In this document: positions 10,343 to 19,229 of the stretch, piece after piece
How positions within the stretch are numbered: position 1 is the stretch's first letter
Layout of the letters: each line of letters opens with the position of its first letter
NCBI GenBank assembly: GCA_947487895.1
Contig: CANKYF010000001.1
Coordinates: 124,001 to 188,000 of the forward strand
Length of the DNA stretch: 64,000 bases
Source: an uncultured Flavobacteriaceae bacterium
GTDB lineage: Bacteria > Bacteroidota > Bacteroidia > Flavobacteriales > Flavobacteriaceae
Direction: 5' to 3'
Notes under the pieces: model-generated
Seen by the model: the letters and a program-made list of their open reading frames with translations, nothing else
Databases searched by the model: none
What the model was told of the DNA's origin: nothing
Made by a program: the position numbers and the translations under genes

Positions 10343-10448
10343 ATCATTTTAGTCTGTATTAAACATAACATTACACTATGTTCTATTGTCTGTTTTTTGT
10401 GAATATAATGAAAAATCATATTGATGATTACCAAATAAAGGCTTGATA

Positions 10449-10462
10449 TTGGTAATTACCAA
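10449..10462. promoter_or_regulatory. 14-bp perfect palindrome TTGGTAATTACCAA, candidate operator
   Basis: Perfect inverted repeat in the AraC/GH16 divergent intergenic region; additional half site attaccaa just upstream. Confidence 0.35.
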
Positions 10463-10595
10463 CTGTAAAGTAGCAAGGACTATCTTAATTTTTTCAGTTA
10501 TGAAGAATAAAACACATATGTTATTTCATGAAACACATTTGTAATCATTATTTACAAGCCTTGTAAATACTTTTGAAGTATTAAAACTAATTATC

Positions 10596-11459
10596 ATGAA
10601 ATTTGCTACAATTATTTTGTTCGTGGTATGTGGTGTTCTACATGCTCAAAAATCTCCAACGTTTGTTCAAGGTGATAACCCTTTACCGCAAGGAAAAAAG
10701 TGGAAGTTAATTAAGAACATGTCTGATGAGTTTAAGGGAAAGAAAATAGATGAGAGTAAATGGCAAATTTCTGGTCAAGGCTGGATTGGTAGAGCTCCTG
10801 GTTTATTTTTAGCTAATAATGTGAGTGTTGCAGATGGTAACTTAAAAATTAAAACAACCAAATTACCAAAACCAGTAATAAAACGAGGAAAAACATTTAC
10901 GCATGGTGGTGGTTATGTAGGTTCTTGGAAAGGAATGACCTATGGATATTATGAATGTAGAATGAAGGCTAATAAAACGTTTATGTCTTCTACGTTTTGG
11001 TTAATTAATGAAAGAAGTAAAGAAAAAGATTGCGATAAAAGAGTCATAGAACTAGATATTCAAGAAGCTATAGGGCAGGTTACTACAGACAAGCCATTTG
11101 CTCAAAAAATGAAAAATCATATGAACTCTAACACGCATAGTAGAGGTATTAAAGAAGGGTGTGATTTTGAAAAAGGATCTCTAGGCGCTAAGCAATCATT
11201 AAATGAAAACGCTTCTGATGATTATCATATTTATGGTGTTTGGTGGAAAAATAAAGATGAGGTTTTGTTTTATTTAGATGGTAAGTTTCATTCTAAAGTA
11301 ACCCCACCAGCAGATTTTAATTTAGTAATGTACCTAAGAATGGTAGTAGAAACTTATGATTGGAATCCGGTACCTTTTGATGGTGGAATGAATGGCTCTT
11401 TAGAAGATAGAACTACAAATTATGATTGGGTACGCTCTTGGAGATTGGTTAATGATTAA
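10596..11459 (+). CDS. GH16 family beta-agarase/porphyranase-like enzyme, secreted
   Basis: Signal peptide; ELDIQE matches ExDxxE; YGYYECRMKANKTFMSSTFWL. Confidence 0.85.
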   Translation: MKFATIILFVVCGVLHAQKSPTFVQGDNPLPQGKKWKLIKNMSDEFKGKKIDESKWQISGQGWIGRAPGLFLANNVSVADGNLKIKTTKLPKPVIKRGKTFTHGGGYVGSWKGMTYGYYECRMKANKTFMSSTFWLINERSKEKDCDKRVIELDIQEAIGQVTTDKPFAQKMKNHMNSNTHSRGIKEGCDFEKGSLGAKQSLNENASDDYHIYGVWWKNKDEVLFYLDGKFHSKVTPPADFNLVMYLRMVVETYDWNPVPFDGGMNGSLEDRTTNYDWVRSWRLVND

Positions 11460-11582
11460 TTTTAGTTTTTAATAGACTTAAAAATGAATTCATAATAATT
11501 TACATGTATAAAAACTATTGATAATTAATAAGTTAGCTTATTAAAAGAGTCTGCTGATATTTAAAAGTCAAATTTGTCTGAT

Positions 11583-11879
11583 TTGCATGACCATATCATA
11601 CAAGTTTCTTAAAATGTAGATATCTATCGTGAAATGATTTGAGGGTTAATGGACATACATCAAACTACATTGAGCAATAAAATGAACGAGATAATGAAGG
11701 TGCTCACCATAATAGCAACCATATTCATTCCATTAACATTTATGGCAGGAATTTATGGAATGAACTTTGAAAATATTCCAGAGTTAAAATATAAGCACTC
11801 TTACTTTATTTTATGGAATTTAATGGGGCTTATTTTTGTTGGAATGCTCTATTATTTTAAACGAAAAAAGGGTCTATAG
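11583..11879 (+). pseudogene. CorA-type Mg2+ transporter, C-terminal remnant with two in-frame stops
   Basis: [61 protein letters not shown]; stops at 11610-11612 and 11640-11642; GMN motif retained. Confidence 0.85.
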
Positions 11880-11890
11880 TCATATAAAAT

Positions 11891-11918
11891 AAAAGGATAG
11901 ATTTACTCTATCCTTTTT
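11891..11918. terminator. Bidirectional intrinsic terminator
   Basis: aaaaggataga tttac tctatcctttt. Confidence 0.65.
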
Positions 11919-11921
11919 AAA

Positions 11922-12233
11922 TTATTCAACCAATTCTAGTTGAACAATTACCCAGACATAATATTCTTGACCTAAATCATCTTTTTCAGTTTCAATCCTG
12001 TAAGTGACATTGAATACTTTTCCAACAAACTTTTTATCTCTTAGATTAAAAACTTCAAGAGCCTTTTTATCTATTTTTTCAAACTCATAGGGTTCCTGTT
12101 TTTCGTTATTCTCTGTGAAATAAAATGTACCGTCTTCATCAATAAAATCAAAGGAAGCTTCAATAGTACTATTATTTATTGGGTTTTTTGCTAATGCTGC
12201 AAATAACAACAACATAACAAATGGTGTTTTCAT
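11922..12233 (-). CDS. Small secreted hypothetical protein, paralog of 12283..12597
   Basis: Signal peptide; FVGKVFNVTYRIETEKDD shared with neighbour. Confidence 0.7.
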   Translation of the reverse strand: MKTPFVMLLLFAALAKNPINNSTIEASFDFIDEDGTFYFTENNEKQEPYEFEKIDKKALEVFNLRDKKFVGKVFNVTYRIETEKDDLGQEYYVWVIVQLELVE

Positions 12234-12282
12234 TTTTTTAACTTTTAAAAGGCAAAGGGTAGATTAAATCTACCCCTTAACC

Positions 12283-12597
12283 TTACTTAACCATGTCTAA
12301 TTTAATAATAATCCAAACGTCATAGCTCTCTTCAAAATCGTCCTTTTCAGTTTCAATTCTGTAGGTAATATTGAATATTTTACCTTCATATTTTGAATCT
12401 GTTAAATCATAAGTCTTAAAGACATTTTCATCTACTTTCAAAAAAGTATAGGTTTCATTTTCATCAACAGCGTCAATAAAATAAAAAGTGCCGTCATCGT
12501 GAAAATCAAAAATTGCTTTTATAGTTTCGGTATTTTGGCTAATGTTATTATTTGAAACTAAACCAAAGAATAATACAATTACATATAGTGCTTTCAT
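12283..12597 (-). CDS. Small secreted hypothetical protein, paralog of 11922..12233
   Basis: Signal peptide from MKALYVIVLFFG (ORF-track start at 12639 probably too long); YEGKIFNITYRIETEKDD. Confidence 0.7.
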   Translation of the reverse strand: MKALYVIVLFFGLVSNNNISQNTETIKAIFDFHDDGTFYFIDAVDENETYTFLKVDENVFKTYDLTDSKYEGKIFNITYRIETEKDDFEESYDVWIIIKLDMVK

Positions 12598-12803
12598 AAT
12601 TTTAAATTTTAATAATTGAAATAATAATAAAGAGTACATTCCTTTTTTAAGAATGTAAGAGACAGTGATTATTTATTAGATATCTAATATCTAAACAAAT
12701 GATACTAAACCCTTACTGCAACCAATAATTGGGGGCGATGTATTAAATTAGAAAAAGATAAAACAATTAGATATTCCATGTAGGAATAAACTATGCGAAG
12801 GCT

Positions 12804-12882
12804 GGAAGTAAACCTAAAAGTCCAGTTTCTTAAACCATAAGAATGTTTTGAATTTGACTTCCAAAAATTCAAAACTCTGAAC
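12804..12882 (-). ncRNA. Candidate structured RNA (copy 1): three helices plus pseudoknot
   Basis: Minus strand GTTCAGAGTTTTGAATTTTTGGAAGTCAAATTCAAAACATTCTTATGGTTTAAGAAACTGGACTTTTAGGTTTACTTCC; same length and fold as 21780..21858. Confidence 0.6.
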
Positions 12883-13084
12883 CCAATAACATGTTTCATT
12901 ATGTTTTGTTTGTTACTTAAAACCAGGTAACAAAGACTATAGTAAATATAGTTTATTTTTTAATTCAAAGTATTATTTCAATCTTTTTTTTAAAAATATT
13001 TTCTTTTTTTTCAGGTGATAATTTATATCAAACAAAATACTTTTTTTACTAATTTAGTTAGTATGATATTTAATTTTAATCACG

Positions 13085-13918
13085 ATGAAAAATGTTTTAA
13101 TACCTATTGATTTTTCAGAAAATTCAATAAATGCCTTAAACTATGCCGAAGCATTTTTTAAGAACACGCCTATTAATTTTTATCTATTGGGCGTTTACAT
13201 TAGTATGCCTTCAAAATTAATGAGTGATGATTATAATGAGGATTGGTTGGGTAAAATGGATGATACTATTTCTGAAGACCTTAAGAATCTTGTAGAAAGA
13301 TATAGTGATTCAAGTGATTTGAAACACAATTACAAAGCTATAACCATGGCTGATTCTTTAGCTAGTGCCATGAAAAGAGCTATAAATGATAAAGAAATTG
13401 ATTTGGTTATTTCTGGCACTAAAGGAGCTTCTGGGCTAAAAGAAATTTTTATAGGTAGCAATACTCTTAAAATGATTAACCATATAGATAATTGCCCTAT
13501 ACTTGTTATTCCTAATGGTTATAAGTTTGAGGGGATACATCAAATTGTATTTTCTACAAATTATAAAAGAAGTTTCAAGTCTAATGAATTAAAACCTTTA
13601 ATACAGATAGCCGTAATGCATAATGCTTTAATAGAAGTAGTGCAATTAATCTCTGAAGATTTCTTAAGCGATACTCAGAAAAGAAATAAAACAGATTTAC
13701 AAGGTTTCTTGGAAGATTTTGAATTTGATTTTAATAAACTTGACTGGGAAGGTTCTGAGACAGAAACCATTCAAAACCATGTTGAAAATTGCAAGAGTGA
13801 ATTATTAACACTTATCAATCATAAATACAACTTCTTCAATAAATTAACTGAAGAAGATGTTATTAAGAAATCTAGTTTCCATAGTAAAATACCGCTATTG
13901 GTTTTACCTGAGTTATAG
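13085..13918 (+). CDS. Universal stress protein family (tandem Usp domains)
   Basis: MKNVLIPIDFSENSINALNYAEAFF; DLVISGTKGASGLKEIFIGSNT. Confidence 0.9.
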   Translation: MKNVLIPIDFSENSINALNYAEAFFKNTPINFYLLGVYISMPSKLMSDDYNEDWLGKMDDTISEDLKNLVERYSDSSDLKHNYKAITMADSLASAMKRAINDKEIDLVISGTKGASGLKEIFIGSNTLKMINHIDNCPILVIPNGYKFEGIHQIVFSTNYKRSFKSNELKPLIQIAVMHNALIEVVQLISEDFLSDTQKRNKTDLQGFLEDFEFDFNKLDWEGSETETIQNHVENCKSELLTLINHKYNFFNKLTEEDVIKKSSFHSKIPLLVLPEL

Positions 13919-14050
13919 AAATGAAAATAATAAATTAAGGATATCAATTGAACCTCAATTCCAAAACTAAGATATTTAATTATCTGTTTAAGGTTTCAGT
14001 ATGATTTATATTTATAATGGTCAATTCTATAAAATCCATATAATAGTATT

Positions 14051-14314
14051 TTAAGCAAAATCTAATTTATCTATTTTGTATACAATGAAATCTTCATCAT
14101 CATCTTCAACTTGAAAAGAATATGTGATTTCAAAACTCTTGCCAATAAATATATTTGCTTTAAGATTAAATTTTCTATCAGCTAATTGTGATATTGCTTC
14201 AAATACAATAATCTCACCATTATCCATTATAAATTTGTAGTAACCGTCATAGTATTTAACAAAAACACCATATTCTATATTTTTAGTAGTCATAGTTTCG
14301 TTATTAGTTATCAT
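14051..14314 (-). CDS. Small hypothetical protein, distant paralog of 11922 and 12283 ORFs
   Basis: DGYYKFI...FNLKANIFIGKSFEITYSFQVEDDDEDFIVYKIDKLDF aligns with the other two; ATGA overlap with SET gene. Confidence 0.65.
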   Translation of the reverse strand: MITNNETMTTKNIEYGVFVKYYDGYYKFIMDNGEIIVFEAISQLADRKFNLKANIFIGKSFEITYSFQVEDDDEDFIVYKIDKLDFA

Positions 14315-14910
14315 ACTTCTTTAGAAATTGGGGCAAAGTAATTTTTTAATATGGTTTCCATCTCCATTTCCCCTTTACCTATTTTTATTGCCAATTCCCA
14401 TAATTCTTCTCCCAATAGTTCTGATAAAGGTTGTTTTACTTTTGTTATCTGTTTAAAAGCTTTAATTAATTTATTATCCCAAGACTTATGATATTTCAGT
14501 AAATCATTAGGGTAAACTGTTTTTCTTCTTGTACCTTCATCTATTCCTCTAAAGGGTTTATCAATGTTTAAGTACCCATAATCATCTGTTAATTGTTCTC
14601 CAGGAAGAATGTCACGAATTGCGAGTTCAAAATTATATGCAGTAGTTAGGCAATTAGATTTAAAACTGTGGTTTACAAATCGCCCATTATCCCAGCAAAG
14701 TACTAAATTACCAAGATTGTTTTTAAAGGCATAAGTATCTAATATTTCTTTATAAATAGGTTCAAGTTTATTGATTTCATTTTGGGTAAATTCTCTATCA
14801 AGTTTATCTAGCACCCAAGTAATTGTTCCTTTAGGAATAAAATCTGTAGCTACAACTCCGTATCCTACCTCCTTGTTTATAAATTTTATTTCAGTATGAG
14901 GATGTATCAT
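14311..14910 (-). CDS. SET domain-containing protein (putative lysine methyltransferase)
   Basis: [17 protein letters not shown] ... [12 protein letters not shown] ... [19 protein letters not shown]. Confidence 0.85.
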   Translation of the reverse strand: MIHPHTEIKFINKEVGYGVVATDFIPKGTITWVLDKLDREFTQNEINKLEPIYKEILDTYAFKNNLGNLVLCWDNGRFVNHSFKSNCLTTAYNFELAIRDILPGEQLTDDYGYLNIDKPFRGIDEGTRRKTVYPNDLLKYHKSWDNKLIKAFKQITKVKQPLSELLGEELWELAIKIGKGEMEMETILKNYFAPISKEV

Positions 14911-16283
14911 CTTTTAAATTTTAATTTCTTTTCAATAGCTTCAATCATAATATTGGCTATATCTAGACCTGTTGCATTTTCAATGCCCTCTAAACCAGGA
15001 GATGAATTAACTTCTAATAAAAGCGGTCCTTTATTAGAGCGAATAATATCTACTCCAGCTACAGGTAAATTTAAAATCTTAGCAGCTTTTATAGCTAACT
15101 TTCGTTCTTCTGAGGTAATTTTAATTTTAGAAGCCGAACCTCCCTGATGAATATTTGCTCTAAATTCACCCTTAGCTGCTTGACGCTGCATGGAAGCCAC
15201 TACTTTACCATTTACAACAAAGCATCTTATATCTTGACCATTCGCTTCTTTTATAAATTCTTGAACTAGTATGTTGGTTTTAACACTCTTAAATGCATTT
15301 ATAACACTTTCTGCAGCTTTATTGGTTTCAGCTAAAACAACTCCTTTTCCTTGAGTACTTTCTAATAACTTGATGATGAGAGGTGCTCCGTTTACCATCT
15401 TTATTAAATCTTTGGTGTCTAAAGGTGAATTTGCAAAACCAGTGGTAGGTATATGAATGTCATTTTTGGCAAACAATTGAGTGGCAAAAAGTTTATCTCT
15501 GGATTGTGTTATAGCTTCTGCCGAATTTAAACAATACACTCCCATAGCGTCAAATTGTCGTATCAGAGCACAGGCATAAAAAGTCATAGATGGTTTTATT
15601 CTAGGTATAATAGCATCAAAAGCATCTATCACATTTCCGCCTCTATACCTAACTTGAGGTTCGGTTGCATCAAACTTCATGTAAGCTTGCTGAACATTTA
15701 AAAATACCATGTCATGACCTCTGGCTTTACCTGCTTCTATTATGCGTTTATTACTAAATAGCTCTGGATTACTAGCTAATAAAGCAATTTTCAACCCTGT
15801 TTTTTCAGGTATAAATGGTTCATATTTTTTATCTATCTCTTCTTGTGTGAAGCTCATCTGTAAATTAATTGAAGCAGCATCAACAACATAACGTCGTGCT
15901 AAAGCTTCTCTTCCTAAGAGCATTCTAAATTCCATTGAATCTCTATTTGCTAATGTAAGCTCAATATCAAAAGTATCTTCTCCTAAAGTTAAAGCGGTTT
16001 TAATAACAAAACGTTCCTCAGAAATACCAAGAGAACTTTTCACCATTCTCTTGGCTATGATTTTAGACTCACATTTAATAGAAATACTTCGATTTTCTTG
16101 AAGCGGATTTACTTCAAATTTCACCCAATCTTCTCCTTTTTTTGAGAAAGATTTTATATTGTTGGCCTGTATTGATGATGTCTTAGCTCCAGAGTCTATT
16201 CGTGCTTTTATAGCAGGGATTCCAAATTCTTTAAAAATGCACCACTCTTCGCTACCAACGACTTTGTAATGTGTTGTATTCAA
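14907..16283 (-). CDS. RimB (retropepsin-like ATP-dependent zinc protease) fused to RimK-type ATP-grasp ligase
   Basis: N-terminal [19 protein letters not shown] (RimB/DUF785-like); C-terminal RimK ATP-grasp [45 protein letters not shown]. Confidence 0.9.
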   Translation of the reverse strand: MNTTHYKVVGSEEWCIFKEFGIPAIKARIDSGAKTSSIQANNIKSFSKKGEDWVKFEVNPLQENRSISIKCESKIIAKRMVKSSLGISEERFVIKTALTLGEDTFDIELTLANRDSMEFRMLLGREALARRYVVDAASINLQMSFTQEEIDKKYEPFIPEKTGLKIALLASNPELFSNKRIIEAGKARGHDMVFLNVQQAYMKFDATEPQVRYRGGNVIDAFDAIIPRIKPSMTFYACALIRQFDAMGVYCLNSAEAITQSRDKLFATQLFAKNDIHIPTTGFANSPLDTKDLIKMVNGAPLIIKLLESTQGKGVVLAETNKAAESVINAFKSVKTNILVQEFIKEANGQDIRCFVVNGKVVASMQRQAAKGEFRANIHQGGSASKIKITSEERKLAIKAAKILNLPVAGVDIIRSNKGPLLLEVNSSPGLEGIENATGLDIANIMIEAIEKKLKFKR

Positions 16284-16305
16284 TTTTATATTATGATTTT
16301 TTGAG

Positions 16306-17097
16306 TTAGTTGAACTTTAAAACGAATAGATCTATCACCTCAATAACAATTAAAATGATAATTATCCATTCTAATTTGCTGCTTTCTCTATGGAACATGA
16401 TTTCTTTAAATAAATCGAGATTTTCTTTAACGATATCTATTTGATAGTGAATCATATGATGTCTATCAATTAAATCAAACTTTTTCTTGAGTTCTATATT
16501 TAACCAATTCAGATTTTTATCATCACTTGCAACATCATGTGATTCAAAAATGTATAGATTCTCAGAAATTTTATTTTTTACGTTTAATACTTTGCCTATG
16601 TATCGTTTTAGTTTTTTACCATTTATGTTCAATTTACCTTTTTCTTCAAGAACGCTAGTATGTCTTCTTGTATCTTCTAAAATCTGTTCAGCAATGTTAT
16701 AGTAAAAATTTAGTGCCACAGATTGCGATAAATTCAACATGATGAGCCTGATTTTTTCAGAGTTTTTATTGCTTAATTTTATGCTATCAAAATCAATACT
16801 GGTCTCACTTGAATTTAATATAACATTAATACTCTCAGAAACAGGGTTTTTTATAATAGTACCTTTTAGTGCAGAGGTTATTTTTCTTTTTAATGCATCA
16901 ATCTCTATTGAAGAAAAATTAAAAAAACAGATAATACCGTATTTAAAAACATAGAAATATTTTTCATCCTCTAGATTATAAAACAATTCGTCGTTATCCG
17001 AAAATATAGGAGGTTTGTTAAAAACTGTCTTTAAAGCATTGATATTGATACTTTCAGATACCTTAAGGGCAACTGCATTTGTTTTATTTGAGTTCAT
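16306..17097 (-). CDS. RMD1/YagE (DUF155) family protein with C-terminal TM helix
   Basis: [15 protein letters not shown] ... [22 protein letters not shown] ... [17 protein letters not shown]. Confidence 0.75.
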   Translation of the reverse strand: MNSNKTNAVALKVSESININALKTVFNKPPIFSDNDELFYNLEDEKYFYVFKYGIICFFNFSSIEIDALKRKITSALKGTIIKNPVSESINVILNSSETSIDFDSIKLSNKNSEKIRLIMLNLSQSVALNFYYNIAEQILEDTRRHTSVLEEKGKLNINGKKLKRYIGKVLNVKNKISENLYIFESHDVASDDKNLNWLNIELKKKFDLIDRHHMIHYQIDIVKENLDLFKEIMFHRESSKLEWIIIILIVIEVIDLFVLKFN

Positions 17098-17099
17098 GG

Positions 17100-17513
17100 C
17101 TAAGTTTCAAAAATCTCTTTTTTACTTTTAAAACTTTTGAATTCAATCATATAACCATTTGGGTCAGTTATAAAAAAAGAAAGATGTTCACCAATCTTGT
17201 TTTCCATGAAGGTTACTTCGGTTGTTACTTCCTGATCGGATTGTAAAAGTTTTTTATATAATATTCCCCATGTCTCTATACTAACAATAACTCCAAAATG
17301 AAAAGATGGTAAAATGTTATCATCTAATTTGTAGTTTTTATATTTAAAATCAAAAGAACCAGATTGGGTAAAAGTAAGTTGATTGTTGTATAAATTTACA
17401 TCAATCCATTTATCTGTATGTCTACCTAAAGGCATTCCTAAAATTTCTGAGTAAAACTTTTTTGTTTCTTTTATATCTTCACATGGAAGCGCTAAGTGAA
17501 AGTGTGATTTCAT
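17100..17513 (-). CDS. VOC/glyoxalase family protein
   Basis: HLALPCEDIKETKKFYSEILGMPLGR ... FFITDPNGYMIEFKSF. Confidence 0.85.
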   Translation of the reverse strand: MKSHFHLALPCEDIKETKKFYSEILGMPLGRHTDKWIDVNLYNNQLTFTQSGSFDFKYKNYKLDDNILPSFHFGVIVSIETWGILYKKLLQSDQEVTTEVTFMENKIGEHLSFFITDPNGYMIEFKSFKSKKEIFET

Positions 17514-17525
17514 TGTAATTAAAAT

Positions 17526-17966
17526 TTAATTTACCTTTTTATTAAACTGTCCAAAATACAGTTTTACAACAAAGCGATCATCTTTGTCTAAATAGTCAAG
17601 CGCATCATACCAATATACCCAAGAAGCAGCTTTAAATTTGTGATCTTCTAAAATTTTTATATCATCTATCATTAAGGTAGAAACAAAGTAATGTTTCATT
17701 ATTTCAACATTATCTTTATTACTACCTTTTCTAGAAATGAAATAGGTTAATTCTTCTTTTTTTAGTTGTACACCAATTTCTTCAGAAGTTTCTCTTATAA
17801 GAGACTCGTAGTCGGTTTCCTTTTTTTTCTTTATACCTCCTGCAAGTGAGTATTTCCTTTTGTTTCCAACTTTCTCAAGAACTAACAGTTTATCATTATT
17901 AAAGGCCAACAACCTAGATTTATCCATTCTTTTCAAAATCTTGTTCTTTATTATTTTACTCTTCAT
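17526..17966 (-). CDS. NUDIX hydrolase
   Basis: Nudix-box-like GGIKKKKETDYESLIRETSEEIGVQL. Confidence 0.8.
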   Translation of the reverse strand: MKSKIIKNKILKRMDKSRLLAFNNDKLLVLEKVGNKRKYSLAGGIKKKKETDYESLIRETSEEIGVQLKKEELTYFISRKGSNKDNVEIMKHYFVSTLMIDDIKILEDHKFKAASWVYWYDALDYLDKDDRFVVKLYFGQFNKKVN

Positions 17967-18234
17967 CTTCTAAGGCACTAGTGTCTAAACCATCATTTAT
18001 ACCATCACTATCATCATCTGAATCAAAGCTTTCCATAGCTTGAATTAGACGTTTTCCTACTTTAACTAAGTAAATAGTATCAGTTGTTCTAACTTCTACA
18101 GCTTCAACAATTTCATTTTGTAAATTTTTATAAGTGATTATATCGTCATCGTCATAACCGTCTGGAAATTGGTTTATTAAAAGTGTTAAAATATCGTCGT
18201 TTAATTTATGGTAATCTACTATTTTACGTATCAT
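17956..18234 (-). CDS. Small acidic-tailed hypothetical protein
   Basis: Intact ORF in tight directon; C-terminus DSDDDSDGINDGLDTSALEDEE. Confidence 0.6.
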   Translation of the reverse strand: MIRKIVDYHKLNDDILTLLINQFPDGYDDDDIITYKNLQNEIVEAVEVRTTDTIYLVKVGKRLIQAMESFDSDDDSDGINDGLDTSALEDEE

Positions 18235-18245
18235 TTTTTTAGTAT

Positions 18246-19229
18246 TTACATGTCTAACAAATAGGCAAAAATTAAAGGAGCAACAATGGTCGCATCACTC
18301 TCAATAATAAATTTTGGTGTATTGATATCTAGTTTTCCCCAAGTAATCTTTTCATTAGGTACTGCGCCAGAGTAAGAACCATAGCTGGTGGTAGAATCGC
18401 TAATTTGACAAAAATAACTCCAAAACGGTGTGTCTGTGCGTTCCATATCTTGATATAGCATTGGCACTACACATATTGGGAAATCTCCAGCTATGCCACC
18501 GCCAATTTGAAAAAAACCAATACCATTTTTCGAATTGTTAGTGTACCAATCTGCCAAAAACGTCATATATTCTATTCCAGATTTTACAGTGCTTGCTTTT
18601 AATTCTCCTTTTAATACATAACTAGCAAAAATATTTCCCATAGTACTGTCTTCCCAACCAGGACAAACAATTGGTAAGTTCTTTTCTGCTGCTGCAAACA
18701 TCCAAGAGTCTTTAAGGTCTATTTCATAATATGCTTCTAATACACCAGATAACAGTAACTTATACATAAATTCATGTGGTAGGTAACGTTCTCCTTTATC
18801 GTTAGCTTCTTTCCAAAGCGCATAAATATGTACTTGAAGCCTCCTAAAAGCTTCTTCTTCTGGAATACAAGTATCTGTAACCCTGTTTAAACCCATTTCT
18901 AATAAATCCCACTCATCTTCTGGAGTTAAATCACGATAATCTGGAATTCTTTTATAGTGCGAATGTGCCACCAAATTCATGATATCCTCTTCAAGATTTG
19001 CCCCAGTACAGGATATAATATGTACTTTATCTTGTCGTATCATTTCTGCAAAAATCTTTCCCAATTCTGCCGTACTCATAGCTCCTGCTAGTGATACTAG
19101 CATTTTTGCATCATTTTCTAGCTGTTCTTCATAAGCTTTTGCAGCATCTACAACTGTAGCTGCATTAAAATGCAAGTAGTATGTCTCTATAAAATTTGAA
19201 ATTGCACCTTTAGTATTCATCTTCGTCAT
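18246..19229 (-). CDS. Deoxyhypusine synthase family protein
   Basis: ISCTGANLEEDIMNLVAHSHY, PIVCPGWEDSTMG, QIGGGIAGDFPICVVPM, NEKITWGKLD (DHS active-site lysine context). Confidence 0.85.
   Translation of the reverse strand: MTKMNTKGAISNFIETYYLHFNAATVVDAAKAYEEQLENDAKMLVSLAGAMSTAELGKIFAEMIRQDKVHIISCTGANLEEDIMNLVAHSHYKRIPDYRDLTPEDEWDLLEMGLNRVTDTCIPEEEAFRRLQVHIYALWKEANDKGERYLPHEFMYKLLLSGVLEAYYEIDLKDSWMFAAAEKNLPIVCPGWEDSTMGNIFASYVLKGELKASTVKSGIEYMTFLADWYTNNSKNGIGFFQIGGGIAGDFPICVVPMLYQDMERTDTPFWSYFCQISDSTTSYGSYSGAVPNEKITWGKLDINTPKFIIESDATIVAPLIFAYLLDM

Noticed and set aside
12257-12275. GGGTAGATTAAATCTACCC hairpin as terminator
   Set aside because: No clear T-run on the expected strand, so not called as a terminator.
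12733-12760. gggggcgatg as a possible fluoride riboswitch core
   Set aside because: Remaining conserved fluoride-aptamer segments and helix pairing are absent.
12705-12899. 64-aa minus-strand ORF
   Set aside because: Covers the structured RNA candidate; the second RNA copy shows conservation of pairing rather than of this frame.
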